The notes under the pieces are model-generated. The model saw only the letters and a list, made by a program, of their open reading frames with translations, was not told where the DNA came from and ran no database searches. Position numbers and translations under genes: made by a program. A stretch of 64,000 nucleotides of DNA from NCBI GenBank assembly GCA_032027205.1, contig JAVSMN010000001.1:372001-436000 (forward strand), written 5' to 3'. This document shows, one piece after another, positions 43,511 through 51,767 of this stretch (position 1 is its first letter; each line of letters opens with the position of its first letter). The DNA is from Zeimonas sp032027205 (GTDB lineage Bacteria; Pseudomonadota; Gammaproteobacteria; Burkholderiales; Burkholderiaceae_E).

Positions 43511-44984
43511 GCGGCGCCTCCTGCGCGCGTTGCGCGCCGGTCTTTCGCCCGGCGGCGAGCAGCATCGCGAGCTCTGCCTCCTCGAAGGCGAAGGAGCTCG
43601 ACTCGGCGGAAGCGTCGGCCGCCAGCGCGCGGTCGACCAGCATCCGCGGCTCCGGTCGATGCCAATCCTCGGGGACACGCTGGCCGTTGGCCACGCCCTG
43701 CAGCGTCAGCCGATGTCGGATCACGCAGTCGATCGCGCCGCCCAGTCGCACCGCCTCGTCTACCTTGGACAGAACGATGCCGGCGGCATCGCGCGCGCGG
43801 TACGCCTCGATCGTCTCGTCGATGGCCTCCGCCTGCGATGCCGCGTTCACGACGAGCACCTTGCGTACCTGCGCCGAGGACAGCGCGCCGAGCAGTTCGC
43901 CAACGCGCTCGTCGCGTTGGGCGACGCCGGCCGTGTCGATCAGCACGAGCTTGCGGTTCATGCACATCTGCAGGAAGTCGGCCAGCGTCGAGACGTCGTG
44001 CGCAACGTGCACCGGCACGCCGAGCAGGCGCCCGAAGGTGCGCAGCTGGTCCTGCGCGCCGATCCGGTAGACGTCGGCGGTGATCAGCCCCACCGACTGC
44101 GCGCCGTGCTTCAGCGCGAACTGCGCGGCGATCTTCGCCGCGGTCGTCGTCTTGCCCACGCCGGTGGGGCCGAGCAGCGCATAGGTGCCGCCGTCGTCGA
44201 AGATCGTCTGCTCGGGCGAATCGATGCGCAGATTGCGCACCAACGCCTCGCGCAGCCAGCGCTCGGCTTCGTCCTCGCCAAAATCCGCCGGCAGGTGGTT
44301 TGCGAGCGTGCGCGAAAGCGACGGCGAAAATCCGGCCTGCAGCAGTCGGCGCAACAGCCGGGACTGTCCCGGTCGACGACGCACGCCCTCGAACCAGGCC
44401 AAGGACTCGAGCTGGTCGCCGAGCGCGCCGCGCATCTCGCGCAACTCGGCCATCAGCGCCTGCGCATCGATGCCAGCCGGTGCGGGACCTGCCGTGCGCG
44501 CGGGCGGCTCGTTTGTCGGAGGCGCCGCGCGCGACACGTGGATGACCGGCGCGCCGATCTCGCTCCAGGAAGGCATCGTCTGCGGCGCGATCGTCGCCGG
44601 CGCGGCGGTCGCTGCCTTCGGCTGTGTAGGGTGCACCACCGCGGCGAGACCGGACCTCTCCTCCTGCTCGGAGGCGAGTCGGCGTTGCTGGCGCTCGCGC
44701 ACGTAGTTCTCGAAATTCACCGTGCTCATCGCGGCGGAAGACGCACCCGACGCGCGATTTGCCATCGCTTCGTACGCGTCGTCGGGCTGCGCCCCGGGTG
44801 ATTCAACGGACGACAGGGCGGGCGCCGTGTCGGCGTGATCGAGCTCCTCGCCCGCCATTGCGAAGATCTCCACCCCTCCGTCCACCGGCCGGTTCTTCAG
44901 CACGATCGCGTCGTCGCCCAGATCTGCGCGCACGCGGCCCATTGCCTCGCGCGCGGTCCGCGCGAAATAGCGTTTCACGTTCAC
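43503..44984 (-). CDS. flhF: Flagellar SRP-type GTPase FlhF
   Basis: FlhF is a signal-recognition-particle family GTPase that places flagella. The 493-residue product has a basic N-terminal domain (MNVKRYFARTAREAMGRVRA), a variable proline/alanine linker to about residue 190, then the NG domain with G1 GPTGVGKTTTAAKI, ITADVYRIGAQDQLRTFG, DTAG (G3) and SKVDEAVRLGGAI (G4). The start is GTG at 44984, overlapping the flhA stop as GTGA. Confidence 0.96.
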   Translation of the reverse strand: MNVKRYFARTAREAMGRVRADLGDDAIVLKNRPVDGGVEIFAMAGEELDHADTAPALSSVESPGAQPDDAYEAMANRASGASSAAMSTVNFENYVRERQQRRLASEQEERSGLAAVVHPTQPKAATAAPATIAPQTMPSWSEIGAPVIHVSRAAPPTNEPPARTAGPAPAGIDAQALMAELREMRGALGDQLESLAWFEGVRRRPGQSRLLRRLLQAGFSPSLSRTLANHLPADFGEDEAERWLREALVRNLRIDSPEQTIFDDGGTYALLGPTGVGKTTTAAKIAAQFALKHGAQSVGLITADVYRIGAQDQLRTFGRLLGVPVHVAHDVSTLADFLQMCMNRKLVLIDTAGVAQRDERVGELLGALSSAQVRKVLVVNAASQAEAIDETIEAYRARDAAGIVLSKVDEAVRLGGAIDCVIRHRLTLQGVANGQRVPEDWHRPEPRMLVDRALAADASAESSSFAFEEAELAMLLAAGRKTGAQRAQEAPRV

Positions 44985-47092
44985 TTCGCTTCTCCGATCA
45001 ATCGTCCGATCCGGATCGAATGGGTGTCAGGGATCTCCGCGTGCCCGAGCACGCGCAGCCGCGGCGCGGCCTTCTTCAGCAGTCGCGCCAGCGGCACGCG
45101 GATGCGGTCGGGAACGAGCAGGCACGACGGATGGCCTTCGTCCTCCTGCCTCTGCGCAGCGTCGGCGCCCGCGGCGAGCAGGTATTCGGCAACGCCGGGC
45201 TCCAGCGCCGAAGCAGCGTTCGGCGCGAGCGCCTGCACGAGCAGGTTCTCGAGATTCGGCTCGATCGCGATGACGCTCAGCTCCTGCGTCGCGCCGAAGG
45301 TCTGCTGGACGATCGCCGGGGCGAGCGCGATGCGCACTTCGCGAGTGAGTTCGGCCGCGTCCTGCGTGCGCGCTCCGTGCTCACCGAGCGTCTCGACGAT
45401 GCCGCGCAGGTCGCGCACGTGCACTGCCTCGTCGAGCAGGTTCTGCAGCACCTTCTGGAACACGGCCACGGGAACGAGCTTGGGCACGATTTCGTCGGCG
45501 AGCTTCGGTGCGTAGCGACCGAGATGTTCGAGCAGCTGCTGCGCTTCGCTGCGCCCGAGCAGGCGCGAAGCGTGCGTCTGCATCAGGTAATGCAGGTGTG
45601 TCGCGACGACAGTGGCCGCGTCGACCACCGTGTAGCCGCTGCCCTGCGCGCTGTCGCGTTGCTGCGCATCGATCCAGGTCGCCGGCAGGCCGAAGGCCGG
45701 GTCGCGCGTCGCGGTTCCGGGCAGTTTCGCGCTTGCCGAGCCCGGATCGATCGCGAGCAGCATTCCCGGGAGCGCCTCACCTTCGCCGACGACGGCGCCC
45801 TTGAGCAGCACGCGATAGGCCGAGGGCTTCAGTTCGAGCTGGTCACGGATGTGTACCGGCGGCGGCAGGAAGCCGACCTCCTGTGCGAATTTCTTGCGCA
45901 CTCCCTTGATGCGCGCGAGCAGGTCGGCGCCGTTGTCCCGATCGACGAGCGAGATCAGCCGGTAGCCGACCTCCAGTGCGAGCATGTCGACCGGTTCGAC
46001 GTCGTCCCAGCTCGCCTCGGCGTTCGCCGGCTGCGCTTCTACGTTCGTGGGCGGCTCGGTCATGCGCTTCGCCTGCTGCTGCGACAGCCACCAGGCCAGA
46101 TAACCGATCGCCGCGGCGAGGAAGAGGAACGCGAAGTGCGGCATGCCGGGGACGACGCCGAGCAGCGCAACCACCGCGGCGGTCAGCCCGAGCGCGCGCG
46201 GCAGCGACAGCAGCTGCTTCATCACCTGGCCGCCGACGTCGTCATCATCGGCCACGCGAGAGACGATCAGGCCAGCGGCCACCGAGATCACCAGCCCCGG
46301 CACCTGCGCGACCAGCGCGTCGCCGATCGCCAGCAACACGTAGTTGTTCGCCGCCTGCTCGACCGACAGCGAATGCTGCGAGGTGCCGATCAGCAGTCCG
46401 CCGACGATGTTGATGAACACGATCAGGATGCCGGCGATCGCGTCGCCGCGCACGAACTTCGAGGCGCCGTCCATCGAGCCGAAGAAGTCGGCCTCGCGCG
46501 CGACCTCGTTGCGCCGTCGACGCGCCTCGCCCTGGTCGATCTGCCCGGCGTTCAGGTCCGCGTCGATCGCCATCTGCTTGCCGGGCATGGCGTCGAGCGC
46601 GAAACGCGCCGACACCTCGGCGATGCGTCCGGCGCCCTTGGTGACGACGACGAAGTTGATGACGGTGAGGATCGAGAAAACGATGATCCCGACCGCGAAG
46701 TTGCCGCCGATCAGGAAGTTCGCGAACGATTCGATCACCTTGCCGGCCGCATCGGTGCCGGTGTGCCCGTGCATCAGCACGGCGCGCGTCGAGGCCACGT
46801 TCAGCGAGAGTCGCAACAGCGTGGTCACCAGCAACACGGACGGAAACACCGCGAAGTCCAGCGGCCGGATGCTGTAGGAGGCCACCAGCAGCACGAGCAG
46901 CGACAGCGCGATGTTGAAGGTGAACAGCAGATCCAGCAGCGGCGCCGGCAGCGGCAGGATCATCATCGCCAGTACGAGCACGATGACGATCGGCGCGGCC
47001 ATCGCCTTGAACGGCGGCAGCATCAGCGTGATCCCGCCGACGTTCACGGCGCGCGCGGCATTCGACGAGGCTGCGGGCAGGATCGCGTTCAC
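44981..47092 (-). CDS. flhA: Flagellar export gate protein FlhA
   Basis: FlhA is the main export gate component of the flagellar type III secretion system. The 703-residue protein has about eight N-terminal transmembrane helices (to about residue 330), the FHIPEP region seen as VVTKGAGRIAEVSARFALDA and MPGKQMAIDADLNAGQIDQG, and a large cytoplasmic domain (DPAFGLPATWIDAQQRDSAQ, VVDAATVVATHLHYLMQTHA). GTG start at 47092 overlaps the flhB stop. Confidence 0.97.
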   Translation of the reverse strand: MNAILPAASSNAARAVNVGGITLMLPPFKAMAAPIVIVLVLAMMILPLPAPLLDLLFTFNIALSLLVLLVASYSIRPLDFAVFPSVLLVTTLLRLSLNVASTRAVLMHGHTGTDAAGKVIESFANFLIGGNFAVGIIVFSILTVINFVVVTKGAGRIAEVSARFALDAMPGKQMAIDADLNAGQIDQGEARRRRNEVAREADFFGSMDGASKFVRGDAIAGILIVFINIVGGLLIGTSQHSLSVEQAANNYVLLAIGDALVAQVPGLVISVAAGLIVSRVADDDDVGGQVMKQLLSLPRALGLTAAVVALLGVVPGMPHFAFLFLAAAIGYLAWWLSQQQAKRMTEPPTNVEAQPANAEASWDDVEPVDMLALEVGYRLISLVDRDNGADLLARIKGVRKKFAQEVGFLPPPVHIRDQLELKPSAYRVLLKGAVVGEGEALPGMLLAIDPGSASAKLPGTATRDPAFGLPATWIDAQQRDSAQGSGYTVVDAATVVATHLHYLMQTHASRLLGRSEAQQLLEHLGRYAPKLADEIVPKLVPVAVFQKVLQNLLDEAVHVRDLRGIVETLGEHGARTQDAAELTREVRIALAPAIVQQTFGATQELSVIAIEPNLENLLVQALAPNAASALEPGVAEYLLAAGADAAQRQEDEGHPSCLLVPDRIRVPLARLLKKAAPRLRVLGHAEIPDTHSIRIGRLIGEAK

Positions 47093-48261
47093 GGTGTTTC
47101 ACCCTGCGGATCGCCCGCCGGCGCGGCAGCCGGGTCGAGCGAGTCGGGCACCTCGAAGGTGTCGGGCATGCGCGGCGCCGCACCTCGACCCGGCACCCAG
47201 TTGCGCAACTGGTAGACGTAGGCCAGAACCTGCGCGACCGCGTTGTACAGCGCCAGCGGGATCTCCCGGTCGAGCTCGACGTGCGCGTAGAGCGCGCGAG
47301 CCAGCGGCGGCGCCTCGACGAGCGGAACGCTCGACCCGCGTGCGATCTCGCGAATGCGCCCGGCAAGCAGATCTGCGCCCTTGGCGACGACGCGCGGCGC
47401 GCCGCCCTTCGCCTCGTCGTAACGGATCGCCACCGCGTAATGCGTCGGGTTGGTGACGACGACATCGGCCGCGGGCACCGCGGCGAGCATCCGGCGCGAC
47501 GCGATTTCGCGCTGGCGCGCGCGGATCCGGCTGCGCAACATCGGATCGCCGTCCGACTCCTTCGCTTCCTGCTTCGCTTCCTGGAAGGTCATCCGCAGGT
47601 CGGCACGATGGCGGAACCATTGGAACGGCAGATCGACGAGCGCCACCAGCGCCAGCACGGCGAGCAGCGTCGTCATCCCGGCGCCCATCAACGAAGCGCC
47701 TGAGCCGAGCGACTGCGCGAGCGGGTGCCCAGCGAGTTCGGCGAACTCGGGAAGGCTGGCTGCGACGAACCACGCACTCACCGCCAGCAGCGCCACCGCC
47801 AGCACGATGAGCTTGAGCAGCTCGACGCTGCCGCGAATCGAAAAGATGCGCTTCAGGCCGTTACGCGGACTGAGCTTCGAGATGTCCATGGAGAGCGGCT
47901 TGCCCGAAAGCACGATCCCGCCTGGAATCGCGCTGGCCGCGATCGCCGACAACGCGAGTGCGCCCAGAAAGGGCAGCAGCGAGACGAAGGCGTCGAAGCC
48001 GATCGACGCGAAGAGCTGCGGGACGTTTTCCGCGGCCAGCGTCGCGGGCCGGCCGAAACGCATCGCCCCGCGCACCATCTCGATCGAGGCCTGCGCGAGC
48101 CCCGGACCGAGCGCCGCCGCCGCGAGCAGCGCGCCGCCGAGCATCGCGAAATGCCCGAAATCGCGCGAGCGGGCTACTCGCCCTTCTTCGCGCGCTTTCT
48201 GCAACCGCCGCTCCGAAGCGGGAAGCTGGCGGTCTTCGCGGGAGACGTCGTTATCGGCCAT
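47089..48261 (-). CDS. flhB: Flagellar export specificity-switch protein FlhB
   Basis: FlhB controls the switch from hook to filament export. The 390-residue protein has four transmembrane helices and the autocleavage motif NPTH in VVTNPTHYAVAIRYDEAKGG (about residues 270-290). The N-terminus MADNDVSREDRQLPASERRL matches the family. ATG at 48261 lies 116 bases from motB, so an own promoter is likely. The C-terminal tail is proline-rich and longer than in E. coli. Confidence 0.97.
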   Translation of the reverse strand: MADNDVSREDRQLPASERRLQKAREEGRVARSRDFGHFAMLGGALLAAAALGPGLAQASIEMVRGAMRFGRPATLAAENVPQLFASIGFDAFVSLLPFLGALALSAIAASAIPGGIVLSGKPLSMDISKLSPRNGLKRIFSIRGSVELLKLIVLAVALLAVSAWFVAASLPEFAELAGHPLAQSLGSGASLMGAGMTTLLAVLALVALVDLPFQWFRHRADLRMTFQEAKQEAKESDGDPMLRSRIRARQREIASRRMLAAVPAADVVVTNPTHYAVAIRYDEAKGGAPRVVAKGADLLAGRIREIARGSSVPLVEAPPLARALYAHVELDREIPLALYNAVAQVLAYVYQLRNWVPGRGAAPRMPDTFEVPDSLDPAAAPAGDPQGETP

Positions 48262-48377
48262 TGCGCCCGGAATTCGATGCCCGAGGTCCTTGTTCGGGCC
48301 CGATTATTCGCGCGCAACCTCGCTCGCGTTCCGGGATAAGAGGCAGTTCGCCTGCCTTGTTCCTGAAGCGAAGTGTT
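48262..48377 (-). promoter_or_regulatory. Probable flhB promoter region
   Basis: The 116-base gap between motB and flhB carries CGAATAATCGG on the minus strand (48300-48310), the same 11-mer found before flgB (37593-37603) and at a similar distance from the start codon (38 against 27 bases). AATAAT within it is a plausible -10. No convincing FlhDC box is visible further up. A small hairpin (CCTGAA 48362-48367 with TTCAGG 48376-48381) lies at the motB end. Confidence 0.4.
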
Positions 48378-49322
48378 TCAGGGTTGCGCGGCGGCCTCCC
48401 CGCCCGTGCCCGCGAGGGCAGATTCCGCCGCTGCCGATCCCTGCGAGGTGTCGACCTCGGTGCCGGAGAACACGCGTTCCTCTGCGTCCTGGTTCAGCAC
48501 GACGATCGAGATGCGCCGGTTCATCGGGCTGCGCGGATTCGCGACGTCGTACATCACCGTGGAACCCAGCCCGATGACGCGGACGACCTTCGACTCGACC
48601 ATGCCGGCCGCGACCAGCTCCTGGCGCGAGGCATTCGCACGGTCGGCCGACAGCTCCCAGTTCGAATAGCCGCGCTCGCCCGAACCGTAGGGCGCCGAAT
48701 CGGTGTGCCCGGAGATGCTGACGCGGTTCTCGACGCTGTTGAGCACCGAAGCGATTTCGCGCAGCAGATCGCGCATGTATTCCTTCACCGTCGCGCGGCC
48801 GTTGTCGAACATCGGCCGGTTCTGGTCGTCGACGATCTGGATGCGCAGGCCGTCCGCGGTGAGATCGAGCTTGATCTGCGAACGCAGCTCGGCGAGCTTC
48901 ACGTTGCGCGTGATCGCCTCCTCTAGCTGCGACTTCAGCCGGGTCAACCGCTTCTTCTCGGCCGCCCGCAGCTCCGCGCGCAGCGCCTGCAGATTCAACT
49001 TGCGCTGCCGCTCTTCGATGTCGCCGCGCGGCCGCGCGCCGACCGTGCGCGTGAGGTCGGTACCGCCGCCCTGGATCACCGACGAACTGTCGCCCGAACC
49101 GTGCCCGCCGGACAGCGCCACCTTCAGCGGCGTGCGGAAGTATTCGGCGATGCCATTCAGGTCGCCCTGCGTGGTCGAGCCGAGCAGCCACATCAGCAGG
49201 AAGAACGCCATCATCGCCGTGACGAAGTCGGCATAGGCGATCTTCCAGGCGCCGCCGTGGGCGACGTGCTTCGCCTTGCGGATCCGCTTGACGACGATCG
49301 GCTGCAGCTTGCGTTCGGGCAC
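48378..49322 (-). CDS. motB: Flagellar stator protein MotB
   Basis: MotB anchors the stator to peptidoglycan and, with MotA, forms the proton channel. The 314-residue protein has one transmembrane helix (about residues 28-50), with the proton-carrying aspartate in YADFVTAMMAFFLLMWLLGS. The C-terminal OmpA-like domain has ISGHTDSAPYGSGERGYSNW and ELSADRANASRQELVAAGM. The start is GTG at 49322 with AGGA upstream. It lies 18 bases after motA. Confidence 0.97.
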   Translation of the reverse strand: MPERKLQPIVVKRIRKAKHVAHGGAWKIAYADFVTAMMAFFLLMWLLGSTTQGDLNGIAEYFRTPLKVALSGGHGSGDSSSVIQGGGTDLTRTVGARPRGDIEERQRKLNLQALRAELRAAEKKRLTRLKSQLEEAITRNVKLAELRSQIKLDLTADGLRIQIVDDQNRPMFDNGRATVKEYMRDLLREIASVLNSVENRVSISGHTDSAPYGSGERGYSNWELSADRANASRQELVAAGMVESKVVRVIGLGSTVMYDVANPRSPMNRRISIVVLNQDAEERVFSGTEVDTSQGSAAAESALAGTGGEAAAQP

Positions 49323-49340
49323 GACGGGATCCTGCCTGGC

Positions 49341-50198
49341 TCAGGCCTTCTTCTGCTTCACATGCGTCTCGAGCTCGATGAAGCTCGGGCGCTCGGTGGA
49401 GAAGAGCACCTTGCGCCCGAACTCCACCGCGATGGTCGGCGCATAGCCCTGCATGCTGGCGAGCAGCGTGACCTTCACGCACTGCAGCTCCTTCGTCGAC
49501 TCGTCGGCCTTCTGCTCGAGCAGCGTCGACAGCGGCGCGACGAATCCGTAGGCGAGCAGGATGCCGAGGAAGGTGCCGACCAGCGCGTGCGCGATCATCT
49601 GGCCGAGCTCGGACGGCGGCCGCCCGACCGAGCCCATCGTGTGAACGACGCCCATCACCGCCGCGACGATGCCGAAGGCGGGCAGCCCGTCGGCCACCTT
49701 CTGGATTGCATGCGACGGCACCATCGCCTCGTGGTGATGGGTCTCGATCTCGTTGTCCATCAGGTTCTCGAGCTCGAAGGTGTTCAGGTTGCCCGAGACC
49801 ATCATCCGCAGGTAGTCGGTGACGAACTCGACGACCTCGTGATCGGCGGCGATCGCCGGATAGCGCTGGAAGATCGGGCTGTCCTGCGGCGCCTCGACGT
49901 CTCTCTCGATCGCCATCAGGCCCTCCTTGCGGGCCTTCACCAGCAGGTCGTAGAGCAGCGCCATCAATTCCATGTAGCGCGCCTTCGTGTACTTCGAGCC
50001 TTTCAGCAGGCCGGGCAGCGCGCGGAACACCGCCTTCAGCACCTTGACGTTGTTCGAGACCACGAACGAACCGAGGGCCGCACCGCCGATGATCAGCAGT
50101 TCGAGCGGCTGGAACAGCGCACCCATGTGGCCGCCGGCCAGCGCGTATCCCCCGAGGACCGAGCCGATGACGAGCAGATAACCGACGAGAACGAGCAT
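49341..50198 (-). CDS. motA: Flagellar stator protein MotA
   Basis: MotA surrounds MotB and interacts with FliG. The 285-residue product has four transmembrane helices (about residues 1-20, 32-52, 170-190, 200-222) and the conserved VADGLPAFGIVAAVMGVVHT and GTFLGILLAYGFVAPLSTLL. The cytoplasmic loop (about 60-165) carries RKEGLMAIERDVEAP. ATG at 50198. A candidate sigma-28 promoter is seen upstream. Confidence 0.97.
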   Translation of the reverse strand: MLVLVGYLLVIGSVLGGYALAGGHMGALFQPLELLIIGGAALGSFVVSNNVKVLKAVFRALPGLLKGSKYTKARYMELMALLYDLLVKARKEGLMAIERDVEAPQDSPIFQRYPAIAADHEVVEFVTDYLRMMVSGNLNTFELENLMDNEIETHHHEAMVPSHAIQKVADGLPAFGIVAAVMGVVHTMGSVGRPPSELGQMIAHALVGTFLGILLAYGFVAPLSTLLEQKADESTKELQCVKVTLLASMQGYAPTIAVEFGRKVLFSTERPSFIELETHVKQKKA

Positions 50199-50255
50199 GC
50201 GCGGCGGGGACCGGAGGCGAAGGGCGTCGGACGAGCCGACGGGGTTGCCTTAGCG

Positions 50256-50282
50256 TTTTCGGTTGCGGGGCGCAGTTCTTGA
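50256..50282 (-). promoter_or_regulatory. Candidate sigma-28 promoter of motAB
   Basis: On the minus strand TCAA (50282-50279), 15 bases, ACCGAAAA (50263-50256). Spacing is exact; matches are 3 of 4 and 6 of 8 to TAAA-N15-GCCGATAA. It lies 57 bases before motA. MotAB being a late class in enteric bacteria agrees with this. Confidence 0.5.
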
Positions 50283-50354
50283 GTCGGGGGCGCGGCACTC
50301 CTCGCCACGCAAGCCGTTTCGGACGCGAGAACGCTGTTCTTCGCAGCGCGTCTG

Positions 50355-50522
50355 TTATGGGCGGACGACTTCGAATCCCTCGCGCGCCGCCGCCTCGGTC
50401 AGCCGCTGGTCGAGACAGACGAACGCCAACGTTGCCGGTTGGTGCTCGGCCGCGACCAGCGCAGCGGCGAGTGGCGTGCTATCGGCGGCGCGCAGCGGAT
50501 GCACGCGCAGTGCACGCCCGAG
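50355..50522 (-). pseudogene. Remnant of a PIN-domain (VapC-type) toxin gene
   Basis: The last 55 or so codons of this frame read like the C-terminal third of a PIN nuclease: VHPLRAADS, then LAAALVAAEHQPATLAFVCL and DQRLTEAAAREGFEVV, against the usual LRAADALHLAAAL and FVSFDRRLNAAA. The N-terminal acidic residues needed for catalysis and any antitoxin gene are missing. It sits between flhC and motA on the same strand. It is therefore most likely a decayed toxin gene. Confidence 0.6.
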
Positions 50523-50582
50523 CATCGGCCCAGTATGGCCGCACCGTACCGGGCTGGCCGACGCAGCCAACGCAGGCGAAGC

Positions 50583-51116
50583 TCAGTGGATGGCCCCGCT
50601 GCGCCGCCCCTTCCCGGCACGCGCAGGCGGCTGGCACAACCCGCAGACGAAATTGCGCTCGATCTCGTGCGGATGCGAAACGAAGCGCCCACTGCAACGG
50701 CTGCACTTCGTCGTCCCTAGCAGACCCGCATCGACGAAGCGCACGAGGCGCCAGGCGCGCGTGATCGACAGCAGCGGCTCGACCCCGAGCGACTCGATCT
50801 CCGCCGCATAGAGCTTGTAGGCCTTGACGATCGCCTCGACGTCGTCGAGCGGACTGGTCTTCAGCAGATAGCCGTACAGGTTGTAGAACAGCGACGCGTG
50901 GATGTTCGGCTGCCACGCGACGAACCAGTCGGTAGAGAACGGCAGTTGCCCCTTCGACGGCGAGCGCCCTGCCACTTCCTTGTAGAGGCGCAGCAGCCGC
51001 TCGTAGGGCAGCGCCGTCTCGGCCTGCAGCATCTGCAGCCGCGCGCCGAGCCCGATCATCTCGATCGCGCGCGCGACCTGCCGGTTGTCCTCGAGCAGCG
51101 TGCGGGGCGTGCTCAT
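50583..51116 (-). CDS. flhC: Flagellar master regulator subunit FlhC
   Basis: FlhC forms FlhD4C2, the activator of early flagellar operons. The 177-residue product starts MSTPRTLLEDNRQVARAIEM and has the zinc-binding cysteines CSRC and CGLC near the C-terminus (TTKCSRCSGRFVSHPHEIER, NFVCGLC). ATG at 51116 overlaps the flhD stop as ATGA, giving coupled expression of the two subunits. Confidence 0.97.
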   Translation of the reverse strand: MSTPRTLLEDNRQVARAIEMIGLGARLQMLQAETALPYERLLRLYKEVAGRSPSKGQLPFSTDWFVAWQPNIHASLFYNLYGYLLKTSPLDDVEAIVKAYKLYAAEIESLGVEPLLSITRAWRLVRFVDAGLLGTTKCSRCSGRFVSHPHEIERNFVCGLCQPPARAGKGRRSGAIH

Positions 51117-51451
51117 GGCTGGATCGCCTCGTCGAACTTGCCGGCCATCAGGATGCTCGCGTGCAGCCGCTGCGCGCTGCCTTCGTCGCGCTCGGCGGCG
51201 CGACCGTGACTGGTGAGCAGCGACCAGACGACCTCGTCGTCGAAGCGCATCCGGCACATCAGCTGATTGCCCGACGCGATCTTCAGCAGCTGGCTCGGCG
51301 TCAGCGCGTCCACCAGATCGGCGACCTCCTCGGATACGCCCAACCGGTACAGCGCCTGCGCGCGATCCTCGCGAATCAAACGCTGCGCGAGGATCAGGTA
51401 TGAGAGATTCGTCTCCCGAATCTCCGACATCCATCGTTGTTCGTTATTCAT
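51113..51451 (-). CDS. flhD: Flagellar master regulator subunit FlhD
   Basis: FlhD pairs with FlhC. The 112-residue product has MSEIRETNLSYLILAQRLIR and EDRAQALYRLGVSEEVADLV, matching FlhD. ATG at 51451 has AGGGG upstream; the internal ATG at 51430 is possible, since the conserved region starts there. It is the first gene of flhDC and is divergent from fliC with 316 bases between. Confidence 0.95.
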   Translation of the reverse strand: MNNEQRWMSEIRETNLSYLILAQRLIREDRAQALYRLGVSEEVADLVDALTPSQLLKIASGNQLMCRMRFDDEVVWSLLTSHGRAAERDEGSAQRLHASILMAGKFDEAIQP

Positions 51452-51580
51452 CCCGTCACCCCTGTCGTTCTTTCGGCTGCCGGCGGTGCCGGCGCGTGGT
51501 CTGCGCTGCATTTCGACCGTGGCGCCAGTGTCGGCCGAGGGCGGCGGTTCTTGAATCGGAAAAGGGAGGCAGCGGGTGAC

Positions 51581-51612
51581 GGAAAAACTCCGGTGGCTGT
51601 AGGAAGAACTCC
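51581..51612. repeat. Two 11-bp direct repeats in the flhD-fliC gap
   Basis: GGAAAAACTCC (51581-51591) and GGAAGAACTCC (51602-51612) start 21 bp apart, exactly two helical turns, about 130-160 bases before flhD. They lie about 30 bases upstream of the fliC -35. Such in-phase repeats suggest binding of a dimeric regulator of flhDC or fliC. The regulator is unknown. Confidence 0.55.
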
Positions 51613-51641
51613 TATCAGGTTGTCCGGTTGCGACCGGATGC

Positions 51642-51668
51642 TAAAGCTGCAAGCGATGTCGCCGATAA
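51642..51668 (+). promoter_or_regulatory. Sigma-28 promoter of fliC
   Basis: TAAA (51642-51645), 15 bases, GCCGATAA (51661-51668): an exact match to the FliA consensus in sequence and spacing. It lies 99 bases before the fliC start. Confidence 0.95.
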
Positions 51669-51673
51669 CGCAG

Positions 51674-51701
51674 GGACCGGGGGCTGTTCCCCCACTGGTC
51701 C
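51674..51701 (+). other. Stem-loop at the predicted 5' end of fliC mRNA
   Basis: GGACC and GGGGG (51674-51683) pair with CCCCC and GGTCC (51689-51693, 51697-51701), with a CTGTT loop and a small bulge. The sigma-28 promoter predicts transcription start near 51675, so the hairpin would sit at the 5' terminus, a position that often stabilises long-lived mRNAs. Confidence 0.65.
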
Positions 51702-51767
51702 GGCGAGGCCGAAACCCCGCCGATTCGAAAGCAAAGAGTCAAACAGGACAAGGCAGGAGTTCGGCAA

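Noticed and set aside
42030..44801. Plus-strand frame of about 920 codons over fliA-flhG-flhF
   Set aside because: Antisense shadow; the minus-strand genes have clear motifs.
48251..48258. Sigma-28 -10 sequence GCCGATAA on the minus strand
   Set aside because: It is formed by the first codons of flhB (Met-Ala-Asp-Asn) and has no -35, so coincidence.
48304..50298. Minus-strand frame of about 660 codons over motA and motB
   Set aside because: Alternative frame of the real motA and motB genes, with shadow-type composition.
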